Shown here piece by piece: positions 23,230-33,599 of a DNA stretch of 64,000 nt. Numbering within the stretch: the stretch's first letter is position 1; the number at the start of each line of letters is the position of its first letter. This DNA is from Periplaneta americana (lineage: Eukaryota; Arthropoda; Insecta; Blattodea; Blattidae). Both the position numbers and the translations under genes were made by a program. The notes beneath the pieces were generated by a model. That model was not told the DNA's origin, searched no databases, and saw only the letters and a program-made list of their open reading frames with translations. Where the stretch lies: the NCBI RefSeq assembly GCF_040183065.1, contig NC_091120.1:174486488-174550487 (forward strand). Direction: 5' to 3'.

Positions 23230-24960
23230 AGAGGCACATTTCCTTCTTGACCCACTTTTTTTTTCTCAGAAAGTTATGTAAATACAAATAAGCGACTATG
23301 ACTCTTTTTCTGTCCTGTACATTCAAAAGTAATTGTTTTCGGAATACACGAAACACCGAACACGTTAAGCCAAATGTGTTTTCAATAATCCGGAGACCTC
23401 GACTATACCTGTAAATATAGAACCTGAAGTCTATGCTCAAATAAAGACCAGGGCGAAAACATCATCTTCTAGAATGGCGTATGGTTTTTGCACTTCTCTT
23501 GGTAGAGGTTCGGGAGAAGGTAGATTCAATGTTTTCGTCTCCATCTTTTCTAAAAAAAAGTTGTCTCCCGAAATACACCACCGTCTGAGATTCTATCCTG
23601 GCATCCAGCATTAGTGAAAGTGAAGCGGTAATTGGCGTCCCAAATAGCCATTAAAACAATACTAAACGTTCCCTTGTAATTAAGGTACATACTTTCGGAA
23701 TTTGCAGTATTCTTCATAACGATAACTTTCCCATCGACCGATTCAACGCAATGAGGAAAACTCCAGGCCGCATAAAACTCTATAGCAATTTCCCTCCAGC
23801 CATTTTCTGTGTTAGGCATCTGAAATAAATAAATATATAAATACATATTTATACCTATTAATAAATTAGCGAGTATGTTGATTTTCCATTGTTTCTCCTT
23901 TTGTTATAATGAGAACGTGGTAGGCGAAGAAGTAGGCCTAAATGATAGTGAAACACAACTCGACAAGGTCCAATGATCTCCACATCTCAAAACGAAGGTG
24001 TGCTACATCAAACACACTCAACTTCAAGAGCTGCAGATAGACAACTTGTGATACCTGCTTCAAAGTGTAGAAGACACGTCACTGACAGAGGTGGGAGAAC
24101 AGAAGACCTCAAGAAGTCTATGAAATTCTTAAATTCTCGTCACTTGTGACGAAGTTTCTACATATGGGGAGCACATGGAAAATGAACTTAGGAAAAAAAG
24201 TGTGACTGCGCAGACCTTTGTGAAACATCATATAAATAATATTTTGTTTGATGGGGCAATGGGGAAAGCTGATGCTCTGCCACCTACACATACGTTCTCT
24301 TGGTCTTTCCACTCCAGCCGAAGTTCTCCTCGACCTTCCCATGCCCATATTCCTTACCGTACACCAATCCCACTTACGCCACCTTGTACTCTGTCTATTC
24401 AAAGCTACCCAGACTCTCATGCAACTCCATCAATCAGCTCTTCATTTCCTGAAAGTTCTGGAATGCCAGAGAAAACATCACAACGGACTCCAGAATCAGG
24501 ACTAAATCTAGTATAGGTTCGATTTAATTACTTTGTGAAGGCGTGCTTGTACTTCATGATTACTTTGGTTACTATCAATTGGCTTATTTAAGTGTTTTTT
24601 AATTAAAAATTATTGTTTAATACATTTCAGCCAATAATCTCGATGACATAAAAATAAAGTATTTACTTCAGTAAAATATACTTACCTTTGTGTAGTTCTT
24701 CACAACACCACTAATGGCTTCGCAGACATTGGGAATAAAAAGTGATATCGCAGAGTCCGATATTTTGAACAGATACATCAATGAACGATATGAATTTCCC
24801 CGTAGCCAAAAACCTCAATGTGCAATGTAGTTTCACTTCAGCTGGTATACTACCTCGATAATTGGTCTCGGATTTTGAAATGAGAGGAGCTACCTTGTTC
24901 CGAAGGTAATCGAAGTCCTCTTTACTAATTCGGGTAAAATTTCTGAACAGGTAAGCGTCA
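23230..24960 (-). pseudogene. Harbinger (HARBI1-like) transposase
   Basis: In coding order on the minus strand: 24960-24686 reads LLADDAYLFRNFTRISKEDF, CTLRFLATGKFISF and, after a frameshift, SAISLFIPNVCEAISG then VVKNYTK at a good donor (GTAAG at 24685). A second exon starts after TTATTTCAG at 23820 with MPNTENGWREIAIEF, AWSFPHCVESVDGK (first catalytic D), YLNYKGTFSIVLMAIWDANY and NAGCQDRISDGGVF (second D). After another frameshift come PYAILEDDVFAL and the C-terminal RGLRIIENTFGL, RVFRKQLLLN and VAYLYLHNFLRKK. These match the DDE_Tnp_4/HARBI1 family throughout. Several frameshifts and stops make it inactive. Overall length fits the roughly 350-residue family. Confidence 0.85.
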
Positions 24961-25268
24961 TCAGCAAGGAGTTTATTTTAAAAAAAATCGTTGCGAGGTA
25001 TATAAACATTTATGAAAATCTGCCTGCACCAAGTCTTTCTCTGAATGCGTTTCCTCCTCCTGTTCAAAAGAAGGTATGCTGCAGCAACAACTGTCTGCAT
25101 CGACATCTCTGCATAAACTCGCTAAAAAATTAAAGCAACCAATCGCACTGGACGTAAAGGGGTCAGAAGCATGCTGCAACGGTTCCTCCCGACAGCATGC
25201 TGCGTGGCAACAAACGATCGCATGCTGATCGCATGCTGTAGGCAACTAGGTACCTCGGTGTAAAGGCC

Positions 25269-26240
25269 CCTTTCTTCTTCTTCTTCTTCTTCTCGTGATA
25301 CTACAGCCGTTTGCCAGCCTTGACCGCCCCAACAATTGTCCTCCATCTCATCCTATCACCTGCTGCTCTCCTCCATGCCCCCACACCACTCCTCAACAGG
25401 TCATCCTCTACAGACTGCAACCACCTCACTGGAGGTCTTCCAACTCTTCGGCTGCCATAAATAGTATTGAAGGTCAACATTCTAGCTGGGTATTGTTTCT
25501 CTGTTCTATATAAATGGCCCAGCCACTGTATTCTTCTTGCTTTAATTTCTCTTACTATGTCAGGGTCGTTAAATATTTTATATAGTTCAGAATTGTATCT
25601 TATTCTCCACTTTCCCATTTCGCACACAGGGCCGTATATCCTTCTCAGAATCTTTCTTTCAAATGCTGCTAGCTTATTTTCATCTTCTTTATTTATAGCC
25701 CAGGTCTCGGCTCCATACATTAGTACAGGTCTAATAAGGGTCTTATATATTTTATTTTAGTTTTCCTGTGTATATATCTGGGTCTCATTCGTCTATTTAG
25801 TCCGTAATAGCTTCTGTTAGCTAACGTTAGTCTATGCTTAATTTCTTGCTCTATTTTTCCATCATCAGTCACTTTTACCCCTAGGTATTTAAATTCCTTT
25901 ACTCTTTGAAACCTATGATGTCCAGCGTCTAAATGGTCATTATTTGACTGATTTTTTTTTTTGTTATTTCCATGTATTTAGTTTTCACTTCGTTTATCTG
26001 TAATCCCATCTTTTTTGCAGCTGTTTACAATTTAATGAAAGTATCTCTTAAATCCCTTATTGATCTGCTCACTATGTCCAGGTCATCGGCATATCCTAAT
26101 ATCTGTGTTGATTTAGTATAGATGGTTGCTCTTGTATCAATGTTTGAGTCCCTGATTACTTTTTCTAAGGCTATATTAAAGAGAAGACAAAAGGCCCCAT
26201 TAGTTGCCTCGTTTCTTCGAATTTCACTATTAAACACAAA
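25269..26240 (-). mobile_element. LINE reverse transcriptase 3' half with (GAA)n tail
   Basis: On the minus strand 26237-26025 reads CLLFNIALEKVIRDSNIDTR then TQILGYADDLDIVSRS, the RT catalytic YADD box. After a decayed middle (IKHRLTLANRSYYGL-like), 25720-25301 reads MYGAETWAINKEDENKLAAF, ERKILRRIYGPVCEMGKWRI, RRIQWLGHLYRT and GRPPVRWLQSVEDDLLRS, the normal C-terminal region of endonuclease/RT LINEs. It ends in a (GAA)n tail, seen as CTT repeats at 25270-25290. It is 5'-truncated near 26240 and broken in the middle. It inserted antisense to the dynein gene. Confidence 0.85.
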
Positions 26241-26259
26241 TGTAGCGTAATCTCTGTTT

Positions 26260-26597
26260 TATTACATGAAAGCTATAAAATTGAATAATAACGCGCTTCT
26301 CACGTACGACGCAACTCGAGGTCTCCGGCGTTGCTCGGAAAGCATTAGCTTGGCAGGGCGGCAGCAATCACCGTTTGCGCAGCTGACTGTCTCCCCCGTT
26401 TCTCGTAACAAGATTAGTCTTGCAGGCGCCTTAGCTGTAAACAGTGCATATTACTCAGCCTCGTTCAGTTTCGTTCCCTGTGTGACGGAGTACACGTTTG
26501 TTCATTCTAATTGTATGTAGTTTCGTTCACTATGTTATACACTAGGGAGCAACGACTGTTTATGTTAAACTATGCAAGAACAGAATCTTATGTTGTA
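26260..26597 (+). mobile_element. 5' fragment of a DUF4817 mariner-like transposon
   Basis: A GC-rich leader ends in the frame MLYTREQRLFMLNYARTESY, which matches the start of DUF4817 transposases (YTREQR-F---Y--TESY). At about 26597 the reading passes without a stop into a LINE RT fragment, giving a chimeric frame MLYTREQR...FGAKRDEVAGEW that has no biological basis as a gene. The LINE therefore inserted into the transposon, or the two were joined by deletion. Confidence 0.6.
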
Positions 26598-27700
26598 TTT
26601 GGGGCTAAGAGGGATGAAGTTGCAGGAGAATGGAGAAAGTTACACAACCCAGAACTGCACGGATTGTATTCTTCACCTGACGTAATTAGGAACATTAAAT
26701 GTAGACGTTTGAGGTGGGCAGGGCATGTAGCACGTAAGGATGAATCTATAAATGCATATAGAGCAGCGTTTCTCAAACTTTTCTGAAGTGGGGACGAATT
26801 TTTTAAGTCAGAACAGTTCCGCGGACCACCTTACTCTTGTTCCCTTTGAAAGCAAATTTATCATTTATGTAGCATATTTTAATACTAGTATACTTACATT
26901 TTAATGTAGAAATAATTAATTAAATTAATTTAATTCAATTAATTTTATATTAGTATTAACTAATTAAGTTAATGTTAATAGAAGAAAATTTCTTATATCG
27001 TCATTTGCTAAAACAGAAATAAAAAAAAATTAATGCAGAAACATGCCCGATTTTCAACAAGTAAAGATGCAATTTTGCATGTTCTATTATTGGTGTACGA
27101 CATACAGTACGTGACCATTTGAATGTGCAGACTGGGTGTCAACAAAACTATTAAGAAAGTCATAAATACATGAAAAGTTTCGGTACTTTGGTCCTGTTAT
27201 GAATTCTGGTGGTCCCTAGCTGGATAACAGGCACAGCGCCAGATGTGCAGGGAAAAGACGGCGAGAAATACCACGTTCATGTGCTTTAAATCCCTCTTTT
27301 GTTGCTGAGAGTAGTGGGAAGGCGATAGACGGGTAGGGTAAATAAATTTCATAAAATGTCAGTACTGGGAGAAAAAGTGAAAGGCGATTGCCATGTATCA
27401 TTTACAAACTCTGAGATTTTCAGCTATAATGTGATACGCAATTCGTTTGAATTTTATTTTTTTTTCTGTCTTTTTTGAAGGACCACAAGGGCAGACCTCG
27501 AGGACCACAGTTTGAGAAACGCCATTATAGAGTGTTAGTTTGTTGGATAGAGGGAAAAATACTTTTGCGGAGGATAATATTAAAATGAATGTGAGGAAGG
27601 TGGGAGATGATTGTAGAGACTGGACTAATCTTGCTTAGGGTAGGAACCTATGACGGACTTACGTGAGGGCGGCACTGAACCTCCGGGTTCTCTAAAAGCC
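26598..27700 (+). mobile_element. LINE RT C-terminus, split by a hAT MITE
   Basis: 26598-26763 reads FGAKRDEVAGEWRKLHNPEL then CRRLRWAGHVARKDESINAY. After the insertion at 26764-27524 it resumes at 27533 as VLVCWIEGK, IKMNVRKVGDDCRDWTNLA. Compare the same region in the copy at 47307-48125 (FGAKRDEVAGAWRKLHNSEL, LVGRPEGKIPLGRPRRRW). It is 5'-truncated, has frameshifts and is inactive. Confidence 0.8.
26764..27524. mobile_element. hAT-type MITE with 8-bp target duplication
   Basis: Ends are CAGCGTTTCTCAAACTTTT and AGTTTGAGAAACGCCA, close to the CAG-NG-TTCTCAAAC termini of Charlie-like hAT elements. The flanks are ATATAGAG (26756-26763) and TTATAGAG (27525-27532), an 8-bp duplication with one change. 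No transposase remains in its 761 bases. It interrupts the LINE reading exactly, so it is younger than the LINE. Confidence 0.85.
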
Positions 27701-28783
27701 ATAAGTAAATAACGTAATTTGATTTTTAAAAAATCTGTACTGCATTGGTATCTGTACATATTTTAGTATTTTATTATATTTTTGTGGTATATTTACATAA
27801 TAGAAGGTTGCACATATTCATTTCCATACATTATTATTATTATTGTTGTTGTTGTTTGTGTTCTTTGCTGCTATAGTTATGACTGACGTTGATTAAAGTA
27901 GCATTAGTAACACCAACATCACTAGCAACACCCTGAAATCTACATGAATGCTTCTCAGGGAGTTACTAAACTACGTTTGAATACAGCTGTTTGAAGTAGC
28001 TGAACAGAATTTTCAATAAAACTGTGATATAATGGTTACTTTATATTTCCCAGAAAATTATGCTTTTTGTTCTTCGTTGTCTCCATAGACCGATGGCTCG
28101 CGCTAAGGTTTCAACTATCACAGCCCTGCGCCGAGTTTTAATAACGGCTAACTCTTGCTTCAAAAGAGAATTTGAAATAGCGAACGGAGACTGAATATGA
28201 CTTCCCAGAAGTCTAGCATTTACCGGACTTCATTTCCCCATAGGAGGCAGGCTTTCGTTATACTCTTGTTTTAGTCAAAGAGTTTGTAATGTATGGCTAG
28301 AGACACCAATGGCGCTAGTGTAGCGTACTAATTTGAACCGCTCTTCGGCCGCCATTAAAGGGAATTGATGCTTCGCCGGGACTGCGAGCAATTCATACTT
28401 ATGTGAGTAGTATGAATAAATATAAGTACACTTGAAGGGAAATAATAAGAAAATGGTGAAATACTGCGCCGCAAATATTGTTCTAACATAGCCACTATTG
28501 TAGGATGCCCAGGAAAGCATGCATCTCTTAATATTTGGAGGAATGTTCTAAATGCAGTTCTTCCTTTCAGTGTGTTTACAGAATATCGAAACATTTCTTG
28601 GATAAAGTTTTTTTTTTCCAGAAACACATTAATCGGTTTATACGGTTTATTTCAACAATGTATGTAAGGGTTAGGTGCCATCATATTGCAATGGAGGCTT
28701 GAAAATAATGTAATTTTCCCTAAGATAGGTTACTAGCCTTATCGTTAGGTAGTCCAGTAGTGGGGCTGCCACTTTAAGCCTCT
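27701..28783. other. No recognised feature (intron)
   Basis: Overlapping short frames at 28275-28627 on the minus strand have no recognisable domain. No element boundary was found. Confidence 0.4.
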
Positions 28784-29990
28784 GAACAGGCTGAAACTTT
28801 CCTTCTGGAGTGTCAAAATGGCTTTAGAAAAGGAAGATCATGTGTAGATCCATTATTTAGTATCAAACTATTGTTAGAAAAAAGAAGAGAATTTAATTTT
28901 GAAACTCATATAGCTTTTATTGATTTTGTGAAAGCTTTTGATAAAGTCCGAAGAGACTTTTTATTCGACATATTACAAGATAAAAATATTCCAAATTTGC
29001 TATTACAAAATATAATAGAAATCTACACAGACAGCAAAATAAGTGTCAAAATAAATAACTGTATATCCGAAAGAAAATTAGTTAATAATGGAGTTCGACA
29101 AGGTTGTCCACTATCACCAACTTTATTTAATATTTATATAAATGAAATTATTTTAAAATGGAACCAAATCTACACATCAGGAATCAAAATAACCAGTGCT
29201 CTAACATTAAATACCTTACTCTATGCCGATGATCAAGTCATAATTTCCGATTCAGAGGATAATTTACAAAGAGGATTGTATACATTAAATAAAATATTAA
29301 AAGATTTTGGGATGGAAATTTCAGCACAAAAATCAAAAGTAATGGCATTTTTAGGACAAGACCCAGTCAGAAGTAAGATAATACACAATGACCAATGCCT
29401 CGAACAAGTGCAAAATTTCAATTATCTGGGTTGTTAAATATCTTATCAAAATGAAAAAGATGTGAACAAGAAAATTACCAAATTTACACAAATTCTAGGA
29501 ATAATGAACAATACATTAAAAGCTAAATTATTACAAAAATCTACAAGAATAGTGATTTTTATTAAGATCTTGCAATATGGCTGCTCCACCTTCATTAAAT
29601 TTATTGGAAAAATATATAATACACTAGCATTACCCTCCCTTTTATACGGAAGCGAGATTTAGACATTAAAAAAAAAAAGACAGGAACAGAATCGAAGCAA
29701 CGGAAATGAAATTTTTCAGGAGGACAGCAGGATATACTCTTTTAGACCGAAAAAGGAATGAAGAAATTTTAGAACAAATAGAAGTAGAGTCAGTAGAAGA
29801 AAAAATCAGCAGATACAAATTCAATTGGCTAGATCTTGTAAGAAGAATGGAAAATTCAAGAATCCCAAAAATTATGATGCAATATAAACCTAGAGGACAT
29901 TGTCGACCAGGAAGACCTTTAAGAAGAGTGCTAGATGGGGCCGAAACAGGTCTAGAGAGGCCTAATTCGTGAAGGATGATGATGATGATG
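28784..29990 (+). mobile_element. LINE reverse transcriptase (RTE-like) with (GAT)n tail
   Basis: The frame opens EQAETFLLECQNGFRKGRSC, then IAFIDFVKAFDKVRRDFL (RT motif with catalytic D), NNGVRQGCPLSPTLFNIYIN, and LNTLLYADDQVIISDS (catalytic YADD). It stays open from 28871 to 29437, then shifts frame to ILGIMNNTLKAKLL, LPSLLYGSE, and 29706-29972 gives MKFFRRTAGYTLLDRKRNEE then RGHCRPGRPLRRV. It ends in a (GAT)n run at 29977-29991; a short simple-repeat tail is common in RTE-type LINEs. It lacks its endonuclease (5' truncation), and two frame breaks show that it is inactive. It has the same orientation as the dynein gene. Confidence 0.88.
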
Positions 29991-30159
29991 ATATTACAAT
30001 GGATTATAATAGAAAAGTGCACAAGAAAATCCTCAGACAGCATCTGTATAAAACTGTTTTGTTTCAGAATAAGTGAAATCATATATGTTCCCGTTTTGTA
30101 CAGTATGTACTTCTAGTTTGTTGTTGAAAGTATAGCCGATGACAACCAATTTATTACCA

Positions 30160-30398
30160 CCACCACTACCACAGCTTGCCTTGCCACCACTACTAGCCTA
30201 CTAGCCATACTAATACCACCAATACTAGGCGTACTTTTACCATCACTACTAGGCCTACTACCACCACCACCACCACCACCACCACCTCCACTAATATTAA
30301 TGGCACCAATACTAGGCCTACTATTACACTACTACTAGGCCTACTGTTACTACTACTACCTACTAAACCTATTGTTACCACTATTCCTAGGCCTACTA

Positions 30399-30478
<80 letters not shown>

Positions 30479-30560
30479 GCTACTATTACGCCTCTATTAT
30501 ATCACTACTACTAGGCCTACTAATATCATTAATACTAGGCCTACTGTTTCTACTAGTTGA
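30160..30560. repeat. (TAC/CTA)n microsatellite and CTAGGCCTACTA minisatellite
   Basis: Imperfect units of TACTAGGCCTACTACCACCA-type sequence flank a pure CTA/TAC run at 30391-30479. Poly-leucine and poly-valine frames here are artefacts. Confidence 0.9.
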
Positions 30561-30605
30561 GTATTTGATAATGGAACACGATTCAATTATTCTAATGTTA
30601 TATAC

Positions 30606-31213
30606 TGGGTGTTCAGTTCAAAGTGTGTCATGGCTCGCTGTATGCCGTCATGTGGCTAGTCGATGAGCCTAGAGAATTCAATCTTCCTACACTTCCGCAG
30701 AGGTGTATTACTTATGTGCCAGAGAAGTTGCCTAGCAAGTACGCCGTTCATTCCGAAGAGTACTTAGCGATACGTACGGAAACGCCGGTAGTGGCAGGAA
30801 TGTGAACTGTTTCGAAACATGTACTGAGGTGAGTTTTTTCTTACTGTTGGGATATGGGGAGAGGGTTAAGACGATTACCTACGTATTTGTTGACATTAAC
30901 TTCGACGGTCAACATGGACACGGAGCATTTGATTTGTGTTGTGGAATGTTGCCATACGAAACCGATGATAACAAATACCCTACGTACGACTTGGTCGCGC
31001 AAAACACAGTTCGAAAGAGGTTATGGTAGCACACAGACCGTACAGACCGCCATCTGTTGCTACGACGTTCAAGTTATACCGTACACGTTCTCAAGTTCAG
31101 ATTGAACGCCTTGATTAATAGGCAACTTCTCTGACACAAAAGCTGAAACTCGCTTCAAATCACTGACTCATCAACAGTGACGTCATGACACAATTTTAAA
31201 TAAACACCCAATA
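30606..31213. mobile_element. TIR element (non-autonomous DNA transposon)
   Basis: The left end TGGGTGTTCAGTTCAAAGTG and the right end, inverted, TGGGTGTTTATTTAAAATTG share most positions and continue into TGTCATG. It is about 608 bases. Two unrelated short frames inside (30623-30805 and 30802-31029) have no known domain. No target duplication could be fixed. Confidence 0.6.
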
Positions 31214-31946
31214 GAATTCAATCCAGGACACAGATATAATGTTCTTTTCTACCTAACAACGTAATCACTTTTAAATGTAAGTAAGCAGAACTTGTAATTA
31301 TTTTTAAATGTAGGTAAACCGTACCTAGTATGTTACAAGCTTTAACAAACTTCACAGTTGATTTGATACAATCCTTCTATATAAGTTCCCATTGCAAATT
31401 ATTGTTACACGCCAAAATTTCAAACAACAATGTTGATGATCATAGGGATAAAATTTTTATGCACTAAAAGATATAATAAGAAAATAGAATGTCAGCACTA
31501 GGTTGTGCATAGAAATCATAGATGTAAACAAATGTCACATCGGCATTAAATTCTTGTTTTTCTTTTCATTTCAGAATATAGAAATAAAAGTTCTAATATC
31601 CGTTTTGAGGTCAGACGATTTCCTTTCAGGGTGGGAGTTGCTCTCCTGCCTCGGAGAACATTAATAACAATATTAAAACAGTAGTAGATAAACCTCCCGT
31701 CTGTCTCACGTTCGCGCACGCTGCATTTTGAATTTGGTGCTGCATATTAAACAGTTTGATCTCAAATTCCAGTCCAGCCAATTAGAACAAGGTATTATTG
31801 AGTGAGTTTGCACAATAACTGTCCACCTTCAGTAGCGCCGTCTCTCGGGAATTATCGGAGTTGCCTAATCTGGATTTTGTTGTTTTTGATAATGATAATT
31901 CCACAAAAAAAAATCTATAAATTTATGAGCAAACCAATATATTATA
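31214..31946. other. No recognised feature (intron)
   Basis: AT-rich, with no supported gene or repeat. Confidence 0.4.
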
Positions 31947-33430
31947 CTCCCTCTGTCCCATAATAATTGTCCGGTACGCTTTTATTTCTTGTCCCATAAT
32001 AATTGTCCGATATCCATAATTTTACACTGGCGTTTACATAGGAGCAAAATGAAACACATGAATGAGTAATACAACTGTATTACTCCAGAATCAGTACAAA
32101 ATTGTCACTCAATTAGCAAAAGAAAAAAAATATTAATCCGGGATCTGTATAAATTGGCCAATCATTGAGCCAAAAAAGGACATGAATACTACTTGCACAA
32201 CTTTATGACTCCAGGATCAGTACAAATTTGCTAGTCATTGAGCCGAAAATAAATACTCCTAGGAGTGCAACTTTATTAACTGCAGGAGTAGGTTAGTACA
32301 AATTGACCGAGAAGTGAAACAAAGAAAAACATTCTCCTACGAGTAGAGACGAAAAAACTGCCTGTTAGACCGGGAAGGTTGTCATTCCAACAGTTTGCCT
32401 AGAACCACAGATCTACTGCTGCAGTGCTACTGTAGCCTCGTCGTAAATGTTTCGAGGACACTCCAAGCGAGATGGCAGGATGTTGAGGTGGTCCAGGTGC
32501 CCCTTTTGCATATGGGGAATCTTGCTGTTGTTCCCGTCATTGACTTTCATTATTTCAATGAGTTGGAACTGCAAAGTGAGGAAGACGTTGTTGAGCTTGT
32601 CGCGTGTCAGCTGAGAGAAAGCTGTTCCAAAAAGGCGATCAACTTATCAATAGTTTGTGGAGCTGACTGATACTGGAGAGACTGAATTGCCCGGAAGAAG
32701 CCCAGATCTAAAACATTCATATCCAGACTGTTTGGCGGTTGGCACACGAGTTCCAAAGTGATTCCACTGGCTGCTGCAGCATCCATCCAGGTGCGGTCAT
32801 TGGGAGCGATATGCGGACTCGCATTGTCCTGCTGAACTTACACCTGAATTCTGCGCGGTCCAGGAGGCCATTTTGCATTTATTGCTGGGATTAATTTGGT
32901 GATTAGCATGGGTCCACTTTCCAAAGATTGTCGCCCCCGTTGCCAAATGCAGCGTGCTGTTCTTTTACTCATATGAAATTTCTCGGCCGCACCTATTATG
33001 GCACCTTTCTTCACTACGTCAGCCGTAGTATTTTTCATCGAAAACTCCTATACCGCCTGCCGTTCACTGTCTGTAAGGTTCTTGCTACCCCTGTCACTCA
33101 CTACCGCCAGTTGTGTTTCCAGGATGTCCACGTCTGTTCAAACGTACGTACTCACTGCAGGAGTACTGTACTAACAATTTCCATCTTGCTTTGCTACACT
33201 GGTTTGTACATAGTGCCATATCGGTGAGTTAAAAACCAATACCCACTTTCGGTAATCTTCTGGGTGGTGTGTGTTGCCTGTCTCAATAAGATCACGTTAT
33301 TGCTTTGCATAACCTTGTACACTCATCTACTGCGCTTCTCCTCATGCGTGCACTTCTCTTTTGCTCCGTCGTCTGTAATTACTGCAATACCATTTCGGCG
33401 TACCGGACAATTATTATGGGATAGAGGGAG
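31947..33430 (-). mobile_element. Plant-type mariner-like element with Stowaway-like ends
   Basis: Ends are CTCCCTCTGTCCCATAATAA and, inverted at the right, CTCCCTCTATCCCATAATAA; pairing extends about 33 bp to GTCCGGTACGC with one mismatch. TA flanks both ends (31945-31946 and 33431-33432), the Tc1/mariner target site. The subterminal motif GTCCCATAATAATTGTCCG is repeated at 31957 and near 31990. The 1,484-bp element holds an internally deleted transposase. Confidence 0.85.
32630..33110 (-). pseudogene. Plant-type mariner transposase, internally deleted
   Basis: On the minus strand the N-terminal DNA-binding part reads NLTDSERQAV, a stop, then KKGAIIGAAEKFHMSKRTA and RCIWQRGRQSLESG. This matches the helix-turn-helix of plant and oomycete mariner-like transposases (LT--ERQ-IYE-L, KKGA---AAEKF-VS-RT---IW-R). 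The frame then jumps to LIPAINAKWPPGPRRIQV, a stop, and VQQDNASPHIAPNDRTWMD, which holds the second catalytic D, then LVCQPPNSLDMNVLDLGFF (third D) and RAIQSLQYQSAPQTID. The QPPNS-D-NVLDLGFF block is typical of the DD39D plant group. About 150 residues containing the first D are missing. Two stops are visible, so it is inactive. Confidence 0.8.
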
Positions 33431-33599
33431 TACGATGTATTCGATAAAAATTTCTATATAGCTATATCGAAACGAAAATATCGGTATTTCGTAAAAACCG
33501 ATATATTGTTCCCATCTCTAGCTTAAAATTTGCCTCACACCCTGGTTAGTAATACATCATCTAGAACCTATCATGACATTATACCCTTGTTATATTGTT

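Larger units (their letters stand above)
22166..25268. mobile_element. PIF/Harbinger transposon, decayed
   Basis: The two hallmark genes are both present: a MADF-domain protein on the plus strand at the left and a Harbinger transposase on the minus strand at the right. The left end (GCTTTACACTGAAGCAACC) and the right end inverted (CCTTTACACCGAGGTACC) are similar, and both carry GATCGCATGCTG subterminal repeats. Near the left end a unit of about 142 bp containing GAAGCAACCATAGGCAATCA and TCGCATACGGCTTGCG is tandemly duplicated (22178 and 22320). The exact target duplication could not be fixed. The right end abuts a LINE tail. Confidence 0.75.

Noticed and set aside
24175..24516. Proline/serine-rich frame inside the Harbinger element as a separate gene
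   Set aside because: Frames on both strands are open here and no family motif is visible; at best it is a distal exon of the MADF gene.
28275..28627. Two overlapping antisense frames
   Set aside because: They overlap in different frames with no motifs, which is expected by chance in this sequence.
30193..30560. Poly-leucine and poly-valine reading frames
   Set aside because: They come from the CTA/TAC microsatellite on either strand.
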